A stretch of DNA of 5,213 nucleotides from Flavobacteriaceae bacterium (GTDB taxonomy: Bacteria; Bacteroidota; Bacteroidia; Flavobacteriales; Flavobacteriaceae): assembly GCA_018674025.1 (NCBI GenBank), contig JABHBC010000028.1, positions 1 through 5,213 on the forward strand, written 5' to 3'. The notes under the pieces are model-generated. The model saw only the letters and a program-made list of their open reading frames with translations, did no database searches and was not told the DNA's origin. A program made the translations under genes and the position numbers. The stretch's first letter is position 1. The number at the start of each line of letters is the position of its first letter. Positions 1 to 5,093 of this stretch are shown here, piece by piece.

Positions 1-87
1 GAAACTAAATTTTATAAAGAAAATATTTCTGAGCTAGAATCTTTATACGGAGTTCCAATAGAAACACAATTTCAGTATTCAAATTAA
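1..87 (+). CDS. C-terminal fragment, possible sulfotransferase tail
   Basis: Frame 1 is open from the window edge to a TAA at 85-87, giving 28 residues that include FYKENISELESLYGVPI. The arrangement of an aromatic-rich FYKE start, an amphipathic helix ending in 'LesLyG' and a short polar tail resembles the C-terminal end of bacterial sulfotransferase-domain proteins (…Y..di..L..l.g.d…). It carries no catalytic residue, because the PAPS-binding motifs would lie upstream of the window. A bidirectional terminator follows 24 bp after the stop, which supports this being a true gene end. That it is coding is likely. The family is a guess from a short tail, and other enzymes with a terminal helix of this type cannot be excluded. 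Confidence 0.5.
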   Translation, partial: ETKFYKENISELESLYGVPIETQFQYSN

Positions 88-111
88 CAACCTACTCTAA
101 ATATTTATATA

Positions 112-143
112 AAAAAAAGCACCCCAAATAGGATGCTTTTTTT
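112..143. terminator. Bidirectional Rho-independent terminator between convergent genes
   Basis: A7 (112-118), GCA (119-121), a mismatch position, CC (123-124), a six-base loop (125-130), GG (131-132), then GC-containing GGATGC and T7 (137-143) form a hairpin flanked by A and T tracts. Read on the plus strand, C122 faces A133, a mismatch. Read on the minus strand the same pair becomes a U-G wobble, so the hairpin is better on the minus transcript of the lipoprotein gene. It can serve both that gene (stop at 162) and the plus-strand gene ending at 87. Confidence 0.85.
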
Positions 144-161
144 AATCAATATGAATTTTTA

Positions 162-662
162 CTAGTTCATAGGTAGTGAAAACTGTCTCCATTGAACAAT
201 TTTATTATCTATAACATAATATTGTTCATGTACCTCAGATTTTATTATTGAATCACCTGACTTAGTTGAAAGTTCAAAGCCTGCTTGAACATGTTCGCCT
301 CCTCTTGACGGGTCAAGATCAACTGAGTATGCAGAAGTAAATTTCCATTCTGTAGCACTTGCCCCTTCGCTAATAAAATTAATAAAATCATTAGTGTTGT
401 CAAAAGACTTACCGTTTCTATGGTAGAATTTTGCTGTATCCGCAAAGAAGTTTCTCATAGTAGTGTAATCTTGAGCCGACCATACTTTGTCTAATTCAAC
501 TACTAAATCTATTGCTTTTTCTGTACCTAAATGCCATTTGTAAACTTCTCCGTCGTCAGACCAGTTAGTGAAACCTATAGATCTATCAGGTGAAGTTGTT
601 TGGCATGAAAAATTTAACGCGACAATAGCTAATAATAATGCTGTTAATTTATTTTTTTTCAT
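162..662 (-). CDS. NTF2/SnoaL-like lipoprotein
   Basis: This 166-residue protein begins with a lysine-rich n-region, then a hydrophobic stretch (residues 6-16) ending in NFSC with Cys20. That suggests a lipoprotein signal with the loose lipobox usual in Bacteroidota and anchoring to the cell envelope. Residues about 45-166 fit the SnoaL/DUF4440 NTF2-like cone fold: a first helix with 'LDKVWSAQDYTTMRNFFAD' character, an 'F' strand (AKFYHRNG), a helix (DFINFI), then antiparallel strands ending in 'KIVQWRQF'. Members of this fold are small-ligand binders, isomerases or accessory proteins, and the sequence gives no specific substrate. It is a single gene, separated from the operon behind it by 107 bp that holds repeated dyads, and it is followed by a clear terminator. 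The ATG at 662-660 is the only start that leaves an intact signal peptide. Confidence 0.75.
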   Translation of the reverse strand: MKKNKLTALLLAIVALNFSCQTTSPDRSIGFTNWSDDGEVYKWHLGTEKAIDLVVELDKVWSAQDYTTMRNFFADTAKFYHRNGKSFDNTNDFINFISEGASATEWKFTSAYSVDLDPSRGGEHVQAGFELSTKSGDSIIKSEVHEQYYVIDNKIVQWRQFSLPMN

Positions 663-681
663 AATTGTATAGTTTTGTTTT

Positions 682-727
682 TTGTTGTAACAAAATTGAA
701 AATTCTGTAAACAGATTGTTGTAACAA
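682..727 (-). promoter_or_regulatory. Paired 12-bp dyads, candidate operator of the lipoprotein gene
   Basis: TTGTTGTAACAA occurs twice, at 682-693 and 716-727, and each copy is a dyad with 5-bp arms (TTGTT/AACAA) around GT. Between them, CTGTAAACAG at 705-714 is another dyad (CTGT/ACAG) sharing the TGTAA(A)CA core. The copies are 34 bp apart, and the nearer one lies 20-31 bp before the lipoprotein start codon. A weak -7-like box, CAATTTTG on the minus strand (698-691), overlaps the nearer copy; it differs from TAnnTTTG at one position and no good -33 element pairs with it. The repetition is seen directly. The operator role is inferred. Confidence 0.45.
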
Positions 728-769
728 TAAATTTATCAGTTGTAATTATTAATAATAATGTTTTAAATT

Positions 770-1978
770 TTATTCAAACATAAAACATAGCCCTGCATTT
801 TCTTTTAGTCTATTGAGTAATAATTCACCCATTGCAGTTGATGGAGTAAGTACTCCATAGCTTTCTTTTAAATCGTCTTTGGCAAGACATACAGCAGATT
901 CTGCTAACATTTTTGCTGTTGATCCATATCCAGGGTCCATATCTCCAATAACCCTTGCAATCATATTTTTGCTTTCATTAGTTCTAATATAAAACTTCAT
1001 ATTATAATAACCATTTTCTCTTTTGATTTTAGAGGGTCCTTGACCAGGTTTTGGTAATATCGTATTTGCTATCATTTTCAATATTGATTTTGGTTTAGCT
1101 GCAACAAATATTAATGGAAATGCATTTAAATAACCTTTTATTTTTCCTTTAAAACCTTTACCTGCTGTAGTTGCTTCACTGTATCTGAAGTTTTTTCCAT
1201 ATTTGAATCCACTTATCGCATTACTTCTTCTAACTATTTTAGTATTTATTGAGGCCATGATAAATGGGCTAATCCATTTCTTTGAGACTTTATCATAAAT
1301 AACTTTTCTAAGATCATTTTTATCTTCTCCTTTTTGATATCCATTTGGATTAAGACTGTATGGATTAGATAAAATTTTATATATTTCTTTATCTTCATAA
1401 GACTCCTTAATCACATTATTCAAACTCGCATATGTTCCGCCACTAATTCCCCCTTTTACTCCAGCAACACGCATGTCGATGCTTTTAATAGACTGATTTT
1501 TATTTTTTAACCATTGATATATAAAGTATACTCCCATATCTGATGGGATTGAATCAAATCCACAGCAATTCACAATCTTTACTTTGTTTCTCTCTGCAAA
1601 TTCATGATTTTCTTGAATCATTTTGTGTATCCATTGAACTTCTCCAGCAAGATCGCAATAATGAGTTTTATTTTTTATACATGATTGAACAAGCTTGGAA
1701 CCATATTTCGCGTAAGGACCTACAGTAGTGCATACAACTTTTGTGCTTTTAGTTAGTTCATTTAAACTGTCTATATCATTGCTGTTTGCTATTATAATTG
1801 GAATTGTGTCATTGATAAAATCTTTTCTAATCCCCTTTAATTTATTAATGTTTCTTCCAGCTATAGCCCATTTTAGTGTGCTATTTTTTTTTGTATAATT
1901 TTTAAATAAATATTCACATACTAATCTACCTGTAAATCCACTAGCACCCCAAACTACAATATCATATTTTTTATCCAT
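770..1978 (-). CDS. Saccharopine dehydrogenase-like NAD(P) oxidoreductase
   Basis: This 402-residue protein belongs to the saccharopine dehydrogenase NADP-binding superfamily, in the branch with mycobacterial trans-acting enoyl reductases and eukaryotic SCCPDH-type proteins. It has the Rossmann motif GASGFTG (11-17), AGR (40-42) after the second strand, TVGPYAKYG (85-93), YCDLAGE (107-113), the hallmark GFDSIPSD (140-147), GGISGGT (177-182) and a C-terminal block with DPGYGSTAKM (349-358) and GVLTPSTAMG (375-384). Length and motif order look complete. Saccharopine dehydrogenase itself (lysine metabolism) is unlikely; reduction of a lipid-linked or polyketide-type substrate is family knowledge, not visible here. 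The start is the ATG at 1978, which overlaps the TGA of the upstream regulator gene as TGATG; a TTG three bases earlier would only add one Met. The overlap implies translational coupling and makes this the last gene of the operon. No GC-rich terminator follows it. Confidence 0.88.
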   Translation of the reverse strand: MDKKYDIVVWGASGFTGRLVCEYLFKNYTKKNSTLKWAIAGRNINKLKGIRKDFINDTIPIIIANSNDIDSLNELTKSTKVVCTTVGPYAKYGSKLVQSCIKNKTHYCDLAGEVQWIHKMIQENHEFAERNKVKIVNCCGFDSIPSDMGVYFIYQWLKNKNQSIKSIDMRVAGVKGGISGGTYASLNNVIKESYEDKEIYKILSNPYSLNPNGYQKGEDKNDLRKVIYDKVSKKWISPFIMASINTKIVRRSNAISGFKYGKNFRYSEATTAGKGFKGKIKGYLNAFPLIFVAAKPKSILKMIANTILPKPGQGPSKIKRENGYYNMKFYIRTNESKNMIARVIGDMDPGYGSTAKMLAESAVCLAKDDLKESYGVLTPSTAMGELLLNRLKENAGLCFMFE

Positions 1979-2298
1979 CAATTATTTTTTTTCAAATTTA
2001 CCCATAATTTCTTCCAATCTTTGTCTTCAAAGTCTTGAAATTTAATAGGCTCTTTTTCAGTTTCTTTAATTTTTAAAGATTTATTTGTTTCGTCTTTTAT
2101 AAAGTCTAAGAAAAATAATTTGTTGATATCTGTCTCTAACGCCAATGATATTTTTAATCCCAACTCTAAGCTCGGTTTATAGCGATACCTTTCAATTGAT
2201 ATAATTGTTTGCCTACTAACACCAGATTTTATGGCTAATTCTTCCTGAGTAAATCCTTTTAATTGTCGATATTTTTTAATACTATTTTTTAATTCCAT
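1978..2298 (-). CDS. XRE-family HTH transcriptional regulator
   Basis: The protein has 106 residues. An XRE/Cro-C1 helix-turn-helix fills residues about 3-62: helix 1 (NSIKKYRQLKG), helix 2 TQEELAIKSG (17-26), recognition helix SRQTIISIE (28-36), then the typical turn (RYRYKPSLELGLKISLAL) and a 'DINKLFF' end. It resembles the short YozG-like regulators with SRQTI.xIE..kY.PSL, although the usual Glu-x-Gly/Asn turn is replaced by RYRY. The remaining 40 residues are lysine- and glutamate-rich with a 'DKDWKKLW' patch and no recognised domain. The small regulators of this type are commonly encoded beside small integral membrane proteins, as here, where the start lies 4 bp behind the DERDDLI membrane protein gene. 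It probably represses its own operon through the palindrome at 3210-3225 (inferred). Confidence 0.9.
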   Translation of the reverse strand: MELKNSIKKYRQLKGFTQEELAIKSGVSRQTIISIERYRYKPSLELGLKISLALETDINKLFFLDFIKDETNKSLKIKETEKEPIKFQDFEDKDWKKLWVNLKKNN

Positions 2299-2302
2299 AG
2301 TA

Positions 2303-2728
2303 CTATGATGTTTTGTACAAGTACAATTGAAATAATGATTTAATTAATGACACTGCTAATAGTAAAGTTATTATTAGAAATATTATTGTTCCGTTTGTTT
2401 GTAAGGGTGAGTCTGATAAAAGATGACCTAATACGACTACTATTCCTAAGTCTAGAAGTATATAAGCTAATCTATAGGACTTAGAGCTTATTAAATCATC
2501 TCTTTCATCATTAATCATTTTATTTTTGTAAAAAAACTCTAGCACTGAATGTGCTATAGAAAAGTAAATTGTAGAAAAGATTGCTATCTGAACAATTTTT
2601 GTTGTTATGAAATTAAAATCATAAGATATAAGTCTATGTTCGTAAAAATAAGGTATAAAAAACACAATAAACAAAATGGAGAAGACTAATTCAATTAAAA
2701 TAGATATCTCTTTTTTAGAAAAATTCAT
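2303..2728 (-). CDS. Four-helix membrane protein with DERDDLI loop
   Basis: This 141-residue integral inner-membrane protein has hydrophobic segments at about residues 8-27, 44-65, 86-103 and 114-135. Between the second and third is a charged loop, NDERDDLISSKSYRLAY (73-89), which resembles the 'DERD..I..K..R' signature of small membrane proteins (DUF2178-like) that sit next to XRE regulators in bacteria and archaea. The molecular role of such proteins is unknown; a sensor or inhibitory partner of the neighbouring regulator is a reasonable guess only. There is no signal peptide beyond the first helix. The stop lies 4 bp before the regulator start and the start lies 11 bp after the preceding gene, so all are cotranscribed. 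The DUF2178 assignment is tentative. Confidence 0.7.
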   Translation of the reverse strand: MNFSKKEISILIELVFSILFIVFFIPYFYEHRLISYDFNFITTKIVQIAIFSTIYFSIAHSVLEFFYKNKMINDERDDLISSKSYRLAYILLDLGIVVVLGHLLSDSPLQTNGTIIFLIITLLLAVSLIKSLFQLYLYKTS

Positions 2729-2739
2729 AGTTTTTTGTG

Positions 2740-3156
2740 TTAATTTTTTTGAATTAACTTAAAGATAACTACCCCTATTTTAGAAATTAAGAATGTAAAA
2801 ATTCCAAAAATGGGAGATAATAAAGCTATTTTAAGGCCTCCTGCTATTACTGCAGGATTTGCATCTCCAGTTGCCTCAAGAACATCAAATGCTCCTATTA
2901 AGCCTAGAAAAGCTGATAAAAAACCAAGGGATATCCCTAATGTACCGCTATCATTAACTAACGATATCATTTTTTTAGATAGTTCAGGTTTAGTGTTAAT
3001 CTTGTAAAAGGCTTTTGTCATAAAATAAATTGACAGTAATAAACAAATAAGAATTAGTGACATAAATAATGCCCCGCCCTCTAAAAATCTGTTAAATAAT
3101 GTTGATCCTAATATTCCTGTAATAATTGCCATAATTCTGAGTGTTTTAAGTTTCAT
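2740..3156 (-). CDS. Minimal MotA/TolQ/ExbB-like membrane protein
   Basis: This 138-residue protein has membrane segments at about 6-22, 28-47, 71-93 and 107-134 and a short lysine-rich cytoplasmic linker (48-66). Its second half can be aligned by eye with the TM2-TM3 core of E. coli ExbB: F90 is followed 17 residues later by GLKIALL (107-113), the same spacing as F to GIAEALL in ExbB, and AVIAGG corresponds to AVVAPG. The large cytoplasmic domain and about 100 residues of a normal TolQ/ExbB are absent. The two threonines that line the pore in ExbB would be A82 and P115, so proton conduction is doubtful. No ExbD/TolR or TonB partner is nearby. It is the first gene of the four-gene operon, with its start 25-30 bp downstream of the inferred transcription start. 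The family relation is inferred at moderate confidence. Confidence 0.55.
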   Translation of the reverse strand: MKLKTLRIMAIITGILGSTLFNRFLEGGALFMSLILICLLLSIYFMTKAFYKINTKPELSKKMISLVNDSGTLGISLGFLSAFLGLIGAFDVLEATGDANPAVIAGGLKIALLSPIFGIFTFLISKIGVVIFKLIQKN

Positions 3157-3180
3157 ATGTTAATAAAAAATGTTAAGTGA

Positions 3181-3225
3181 GCTTTACAAATATATAAAAT
3201 ATTTTGTAAGTAAAGCAGGCTTTAC
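3181..3225 (-). promoter_or_regulatory. Candidate operator: 16-bp perfect palindrome plus third half-site
   Basis: GTAAAGCAGGCTTTAC at 3210-3225 is a perfect dyad with 7-bp arms around AG. A third identical arm, GCTTTAC, lies at 3181-3187 and is itself inverted relative to 3210-3216, so the region forms both a compact and a wide inverted repeat. The palindrome covers the place where the -33 element of the minus-strand promoter should be, and the extra half-site touches its -7 box and likely start point. That is the layout of a repressor site. The operon's own XRE protein is the natural candidate to bind it. The divergent DinB-like gene starts 33 bp beyond the palindrome and could share the control. 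Confidence 0.6.
3187..3194 (-). promoter_or_regulatory. -7 box of the four-gene operon promoter
   Basis: On the minus strand this reads TATATTTG, an exact match to the Bacteroidota sigma-A -7 consensus TAnnTTTG. It would start transcription near 3180, leaving a leader of about 25 bases before the ATG at 3156. No clear TTTG/TTG is present at the expected -33 distance; that position (about 3212-3217) falls within the palindrome and reads TGCTTT, so the promoter may be weak or regulator-dependent. Confidence 0.5.
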
Positions 3226-3258
3226 ATTTAAAATAATTATTTTTTTGTTTCTTTGTGT

Positions 3259-3774
3259 ATGAAAAAAATTCTTGATTCTAAATTTGAAATTGATAGATTA
3301 TCTTTTTTTAAATCAATTTCTAATCTTTCTTTAGATGATTTAAATAATAAATCTCAAGGTTGGTCAATTCTTCAACATCTGTATCATTGTTATCTAGTAG
3401 AATCAATAGCAAATCAATATATAGCTATAAAAATTCTTTACCCAGAAACTATTAATAAAGTTTCTCTATTAACTTATTTTAAATCATTTTTAACCCCTTT
3501 TGTTTGGAAACTTGGTTATAAAGCAAAAGCACCAAAAATAACAGCTACTTTTCCAAAAGAAATCGATGTTGATAAACTTAATTTTAATTGGATTGAAACA
3601 AGAGAATGTTTTGATGATTTAATATCTAAGTTATATGATTTGAATTTAGAAAAAAAAGGATTTTTTAGACACCCAGTACTTGGTAGAATTAATTTAAAAC
3701 TTACATTGAGTTTTTATGATTTCCATTTTAATCACCATAAATTTTTAATAGAAAAAATAATTTCTAAACTTTAA
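3259..3774 (+). CDS. DinB/DUF1569-like putative metalloprotein
   Basis: This 171-residue protein has the four-helix-bundle pattern of the DinB/YfiT superfamily. Near the N-terminus is GWSILQHLYHCYLVES (34-49), matching the 'W.s.LQhL.H...vE' helix with His40 and His43. At the C-terminal end is FFRHPVLGRINLKLTLSFYDFHFNHHKF (135-162), the 'HP.lG…H..HH' helix with His156, His159 and His160. In the family one His from the first motif and an HxxxH pair from the last bind a divalent metal; here H43, H156 and H160 fit that. Family members include thiol-dependent transferases, but no substrate can be named. The ATG at 3259 is preferred to an in-frame TTG two codons earlier, which would only add Met-Cys. 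The gene is divergent from the HTH/membrane operon across about 100 bp and converges on the SDR gene with a 16-bp gap and no visible terminator. Confidence 0.75.
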   Translation: MKKILDSKFEIDRLSFFKSISNLSLDDLNNKSQGWSILQHLYHCYLVESIANQYIAIKILYPETINKVSLLTYFKSFLTPFVWKLGYKAKAPKITATFPKEIDVDKLNFNWIETRECFDDLISKLYDLNLEKKGFFRHPVLGRINLKLTLSFYDFHFNHHKFLIEKIISKL

Positions 3775-3790
3775 CCCCCTTTTTATAGAA

Positions 3791-4576
3791 TTACTTGTTT
3801 TTTGAAAGCATTTTAAATACAAGCGGAAATAAAAATTTTGGAGTAACTTTTAAAATCAGAACAAATACTTTATAGGTTTTTGTAGGAATACTCAGTGATT
3901 TTCCCTTAAATGTATCTGAAATAGCTTCTTTTGCAACTCTCGTCGCACTTTTTTTCATGAATCCCGGCATACTATCCATTTGTTTTTGAACTCCATTAGT
4001 AGTGTGAAATTCCGTGTATGTAAACCCAGGACATACGGCTGTTGATGTAATTCCTTTTCTGCTATAGTTAGAGTTAATCGAATCACTAAACCTGTTCATG
4101 AACATTTTAACTGGTCCATATAATGACAAAAATGAAGTCGGAGGTGCAAAGGCAGCTACAGATGAAATTATCATAATTTTACCTTTTTTATTTTTAACCA
4201 TTGATGGTAAAAATAATTTGCTAAGTGCTATCACAGAAATACCTAAAACTCTCAAAAACTTTTCTTCATCTTCCATAGATGTTTTGATAAATGAAGAAGG
4301 AATTGCATAACCTGCATTATTAACTAGAATTTCAATATCATAATTATTTTTTTTGCAAAAGTCATAAATTTTATTAGGTGAATTCTTGTCACTTAAATCA
4401 CAACTTACATAATCACATTTGACATTAAAATTTGAGATTATTAATTTTGAATTTTCTATTAATCTTTCTTCCCTTCGTGCAGTAAGAACAATATTAAAAC
4501 CTTTACTAGCTAATATTTTTGCTATTTCGAATCCTATCCCAGACGAAGAACCTGTAACTAATGCATATTTTCCCAT
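3791..4576 (-). CDS. Classical short-chain dehydrogenase/reductase (SDR)
   Basis: This 261-residue NAD(P)-dependent oxidoreductase is of normal length for the family. It shows the cofactor motif TGSSSGIG (8-15), Arg34-Arg35 after strand 2 (suggesting NADP preference), CDL with Asp60, NNAG (86-89), catalytic Ser139, the YGPVK motif with Tyr153 and Lys157, and CPGFTYTEFH (182-191) in the substrate loop. The CPGFTY.EFH loop and the following 'MPGFMKK' recall an SDR branch grouped with DltE-like COG0300 enzymes; the substrate is unknown. The Asn of the N-S-Y-K tetrad appears to be Leu111 (RVLGISVIALSK aligned by eye with ETNLSSVFRLSK of E. coli FabG), possibly a trait of this branch. Residues 234-256 form a hydrophobic, lysine-dotted tail that could contact the membrane. 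The gene is monocistronic; the 103 bp before it are A/T-rich with no exact -7 box. Confidence 0.93.
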   Translation of the reverse strand: MGKYALVTGSSSGIGFEIAKILASKGFNIVLTARREERLIENSKLIISNFNVKCDYVSCDLSDKNSPNKIYDFCKKNNYDIEILVNNAGYAIPSSFIKTSMEDEEKFLRVLGISVIALSKLFLPSMVKNKKGKIMIISSVAAFAPPTSFLSLYGPVKMFMNRFSDSINSNYSRKGITSTAVCPGFTYTEFHTTNGVQKQMDSMPGFMKKSATRVAKEAISDTFKGKSLSIPTKTYKVFVLILKVTPKFLFPLVFKMLSKNK

Positions 4577-4679
4577 TTCATAAATTTATACAATTTAATG
4601 ATATTCAAAATTTATTTTCTAAATAATTTTTCTAGATACTTAATTTATATAATTTAGTTAATTAAATAGCTGTTAAACA

Positions 4680-4925
4680 ATGAATAATTATAAATCTTAC
4701 AAATTAGATTTACATGGTATTTTTTATAGAGATGTAAGCGAAAAGGTTCATAGTTTTATTGGCAAATGTATAGTAGATAAGGCCCAAGAAGTAGAAATTA
4801 TTACCGGAAATAGTGATCGAATGAAAGAACTAGTCAAACAAGTTTTAATTGAATATAATTTAAAATCAGAATCTCCTATATACAACAATGGAACTTTAAT
4901 TATTAATATGTTAATTAAACTATAG
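4680..4925 (+). CDS. Small stand-alone Smr-like domain protein
   Basis: This 81-residue protein resembles a bare Smr domain (the C-terminal domain of MutS2). It has the LDLHG motif at 9-13, an amphipathic helix (VSEKVHSFIGKCI), a strand leading to IITGNS (40-45) where Smr proteins have TGxG/HGxG, the helix MKELVKQVLIEYNL (48-61) and a closing strand (GTLIINM). Smr domains bind or cut nucleic acids; stand-alone forms have been linked to endonuclease activity. Here Ser45 stands in place of the second Gly, and there is no MutS core or linker, so activity is uncertain. It is the first gene of a plus-strand run, with 39 bp to the next gene. The ATG at 4680 places LDLHG at the normal distance from the N-terminus. 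Confidence 0.7.
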   Translation: MNNYKSYKLDLHGIFYRDVSEKVHSFIGKCIVDKAQEVEIITGNSDRMKELVKQVLIEYNLKSESPIYNNGTLIINMLIKL

Positions 4926-4942
4926 ATAATTAAGATATAGTT
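4918..4942 (+). repeat. Short inverted repeat over the Smr-like stop codon
   Basis: AACTATA (4918-4924) and TATAGTT (4936-4942) are perfect 7-bp inverted arms around an 11-base spacer, and the left arm runs into the TAG stop. The hairpin is almost all A/U and lacks a following U-run, so it is a poor terminator. It may be a weak mRNA structure between the Smr-like gene and the small basic gene, or chance in AT-rich DNA. Confidence 0.25.
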
Positions 4943-4964
4943 ATATTTATAAAAATTAAAAACT

Positions 4965-5093
4965 ATGAGTAGTAAATTTTTTGGAAATAAGACTAAAGAC
5001 AATTCCCTTGACAAACGAGCTGGGAAACAAAAATTTAAAAGCAATACTTCTTTTAAAACTACATCTGTAAGAAAAACAGGAAGAGGAAAATAG
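4965..5093 (+). CDS. Small basic protein, 42 residues, uncharacterised
   Basis: ATG at 4965 opens a 42-codon frame ending in TAG at 5091-5093. The product begins MSSKFFGNK and ends SVRKTGRGK; it has twelve Lys/Arg residues or more and only two acidic ones, with many Ser, Thr, Asn and Gly, so it is probably unstructured and RNA- or DNA-binding. Support for coding comes from compositional coherence, a GC-richer codon stretch than the flanking DNA, an A-rich leader of the local type (attaaaaact before ATG), and a 1-base TAGTG overlap with the next gene. It recalls small basic proteins seen in Flavobacteriia next to housekeeping genes, but I cannot name a family; a ribosome-associated peptide is a possibility only. 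Confidence 0.65.
   Translation: MSSKFFGNKTKDNSLDKRAGKQKFKSNTSFKTTSVRKTGRGK

Noticed and set aside
245..445. Second minus-strand frame inside the lipoprotein gene.
   Set aside because: It overlaps the NTF2-like domain in another frame and has low complexity without a start context.
745..756. Perfect 12-bp palindrome ATTATTAATAAT downstream of the oxidoreductase stop, as a terminator.
   Set aside because: It is A/T only with no loop-stem GC or U-run, and such palindromes arise easily in this composition.
775..782. TATGTTTG on the minus strand, an exact TAnnTTTG match, as the promoter of the lipoprotein gene.
   Set aside because: It lies inside the end of the upstream coding region, 113 bp from the start, with no -33 element; single matches are common in AT-rich DNA.
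1543..1728. Plus-strand open frame within the oxidoreductase gene.
   Set aside because: It is antisense to the conserved motifs GFDSIPSD and YCDLAGE and shows no independent features.
2810..3007. Plus-strand open frame opposite the ExbB-like gene.
   Set aside because: The minus frame has the coherent membrane pattern; the plus frame is its shadow, with no signal or domain.
3775..3790. Terminator in the 16-bp gap between the convergent DinB-like and SDR genes.
   Set aside because: The gap is CCCCCTTTTTATAGAA with no inverted repeat.
4098..4310. Plus-strand open frame opposite the SDR gene.
   Set aside because: It is antisense to the NNAG and tetrad region of a well-supported SDR.
4577..4679. 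Promoters for the divergent SDR and Smr-like genes.
   Set aside because: Only near matches to TAnnTTTG (one mismatch or wrong spacing) were found, with no -33 partner, so no site can be supported.
4748..5044. Open frame of 98 codons on the minus strand opposite the Smr-like and small basic genes.
   Set aside because: It is a shadow of two better-supported plus-strand genes, with no recognisable domain and a composition typical of antisense AT-rich DNA.
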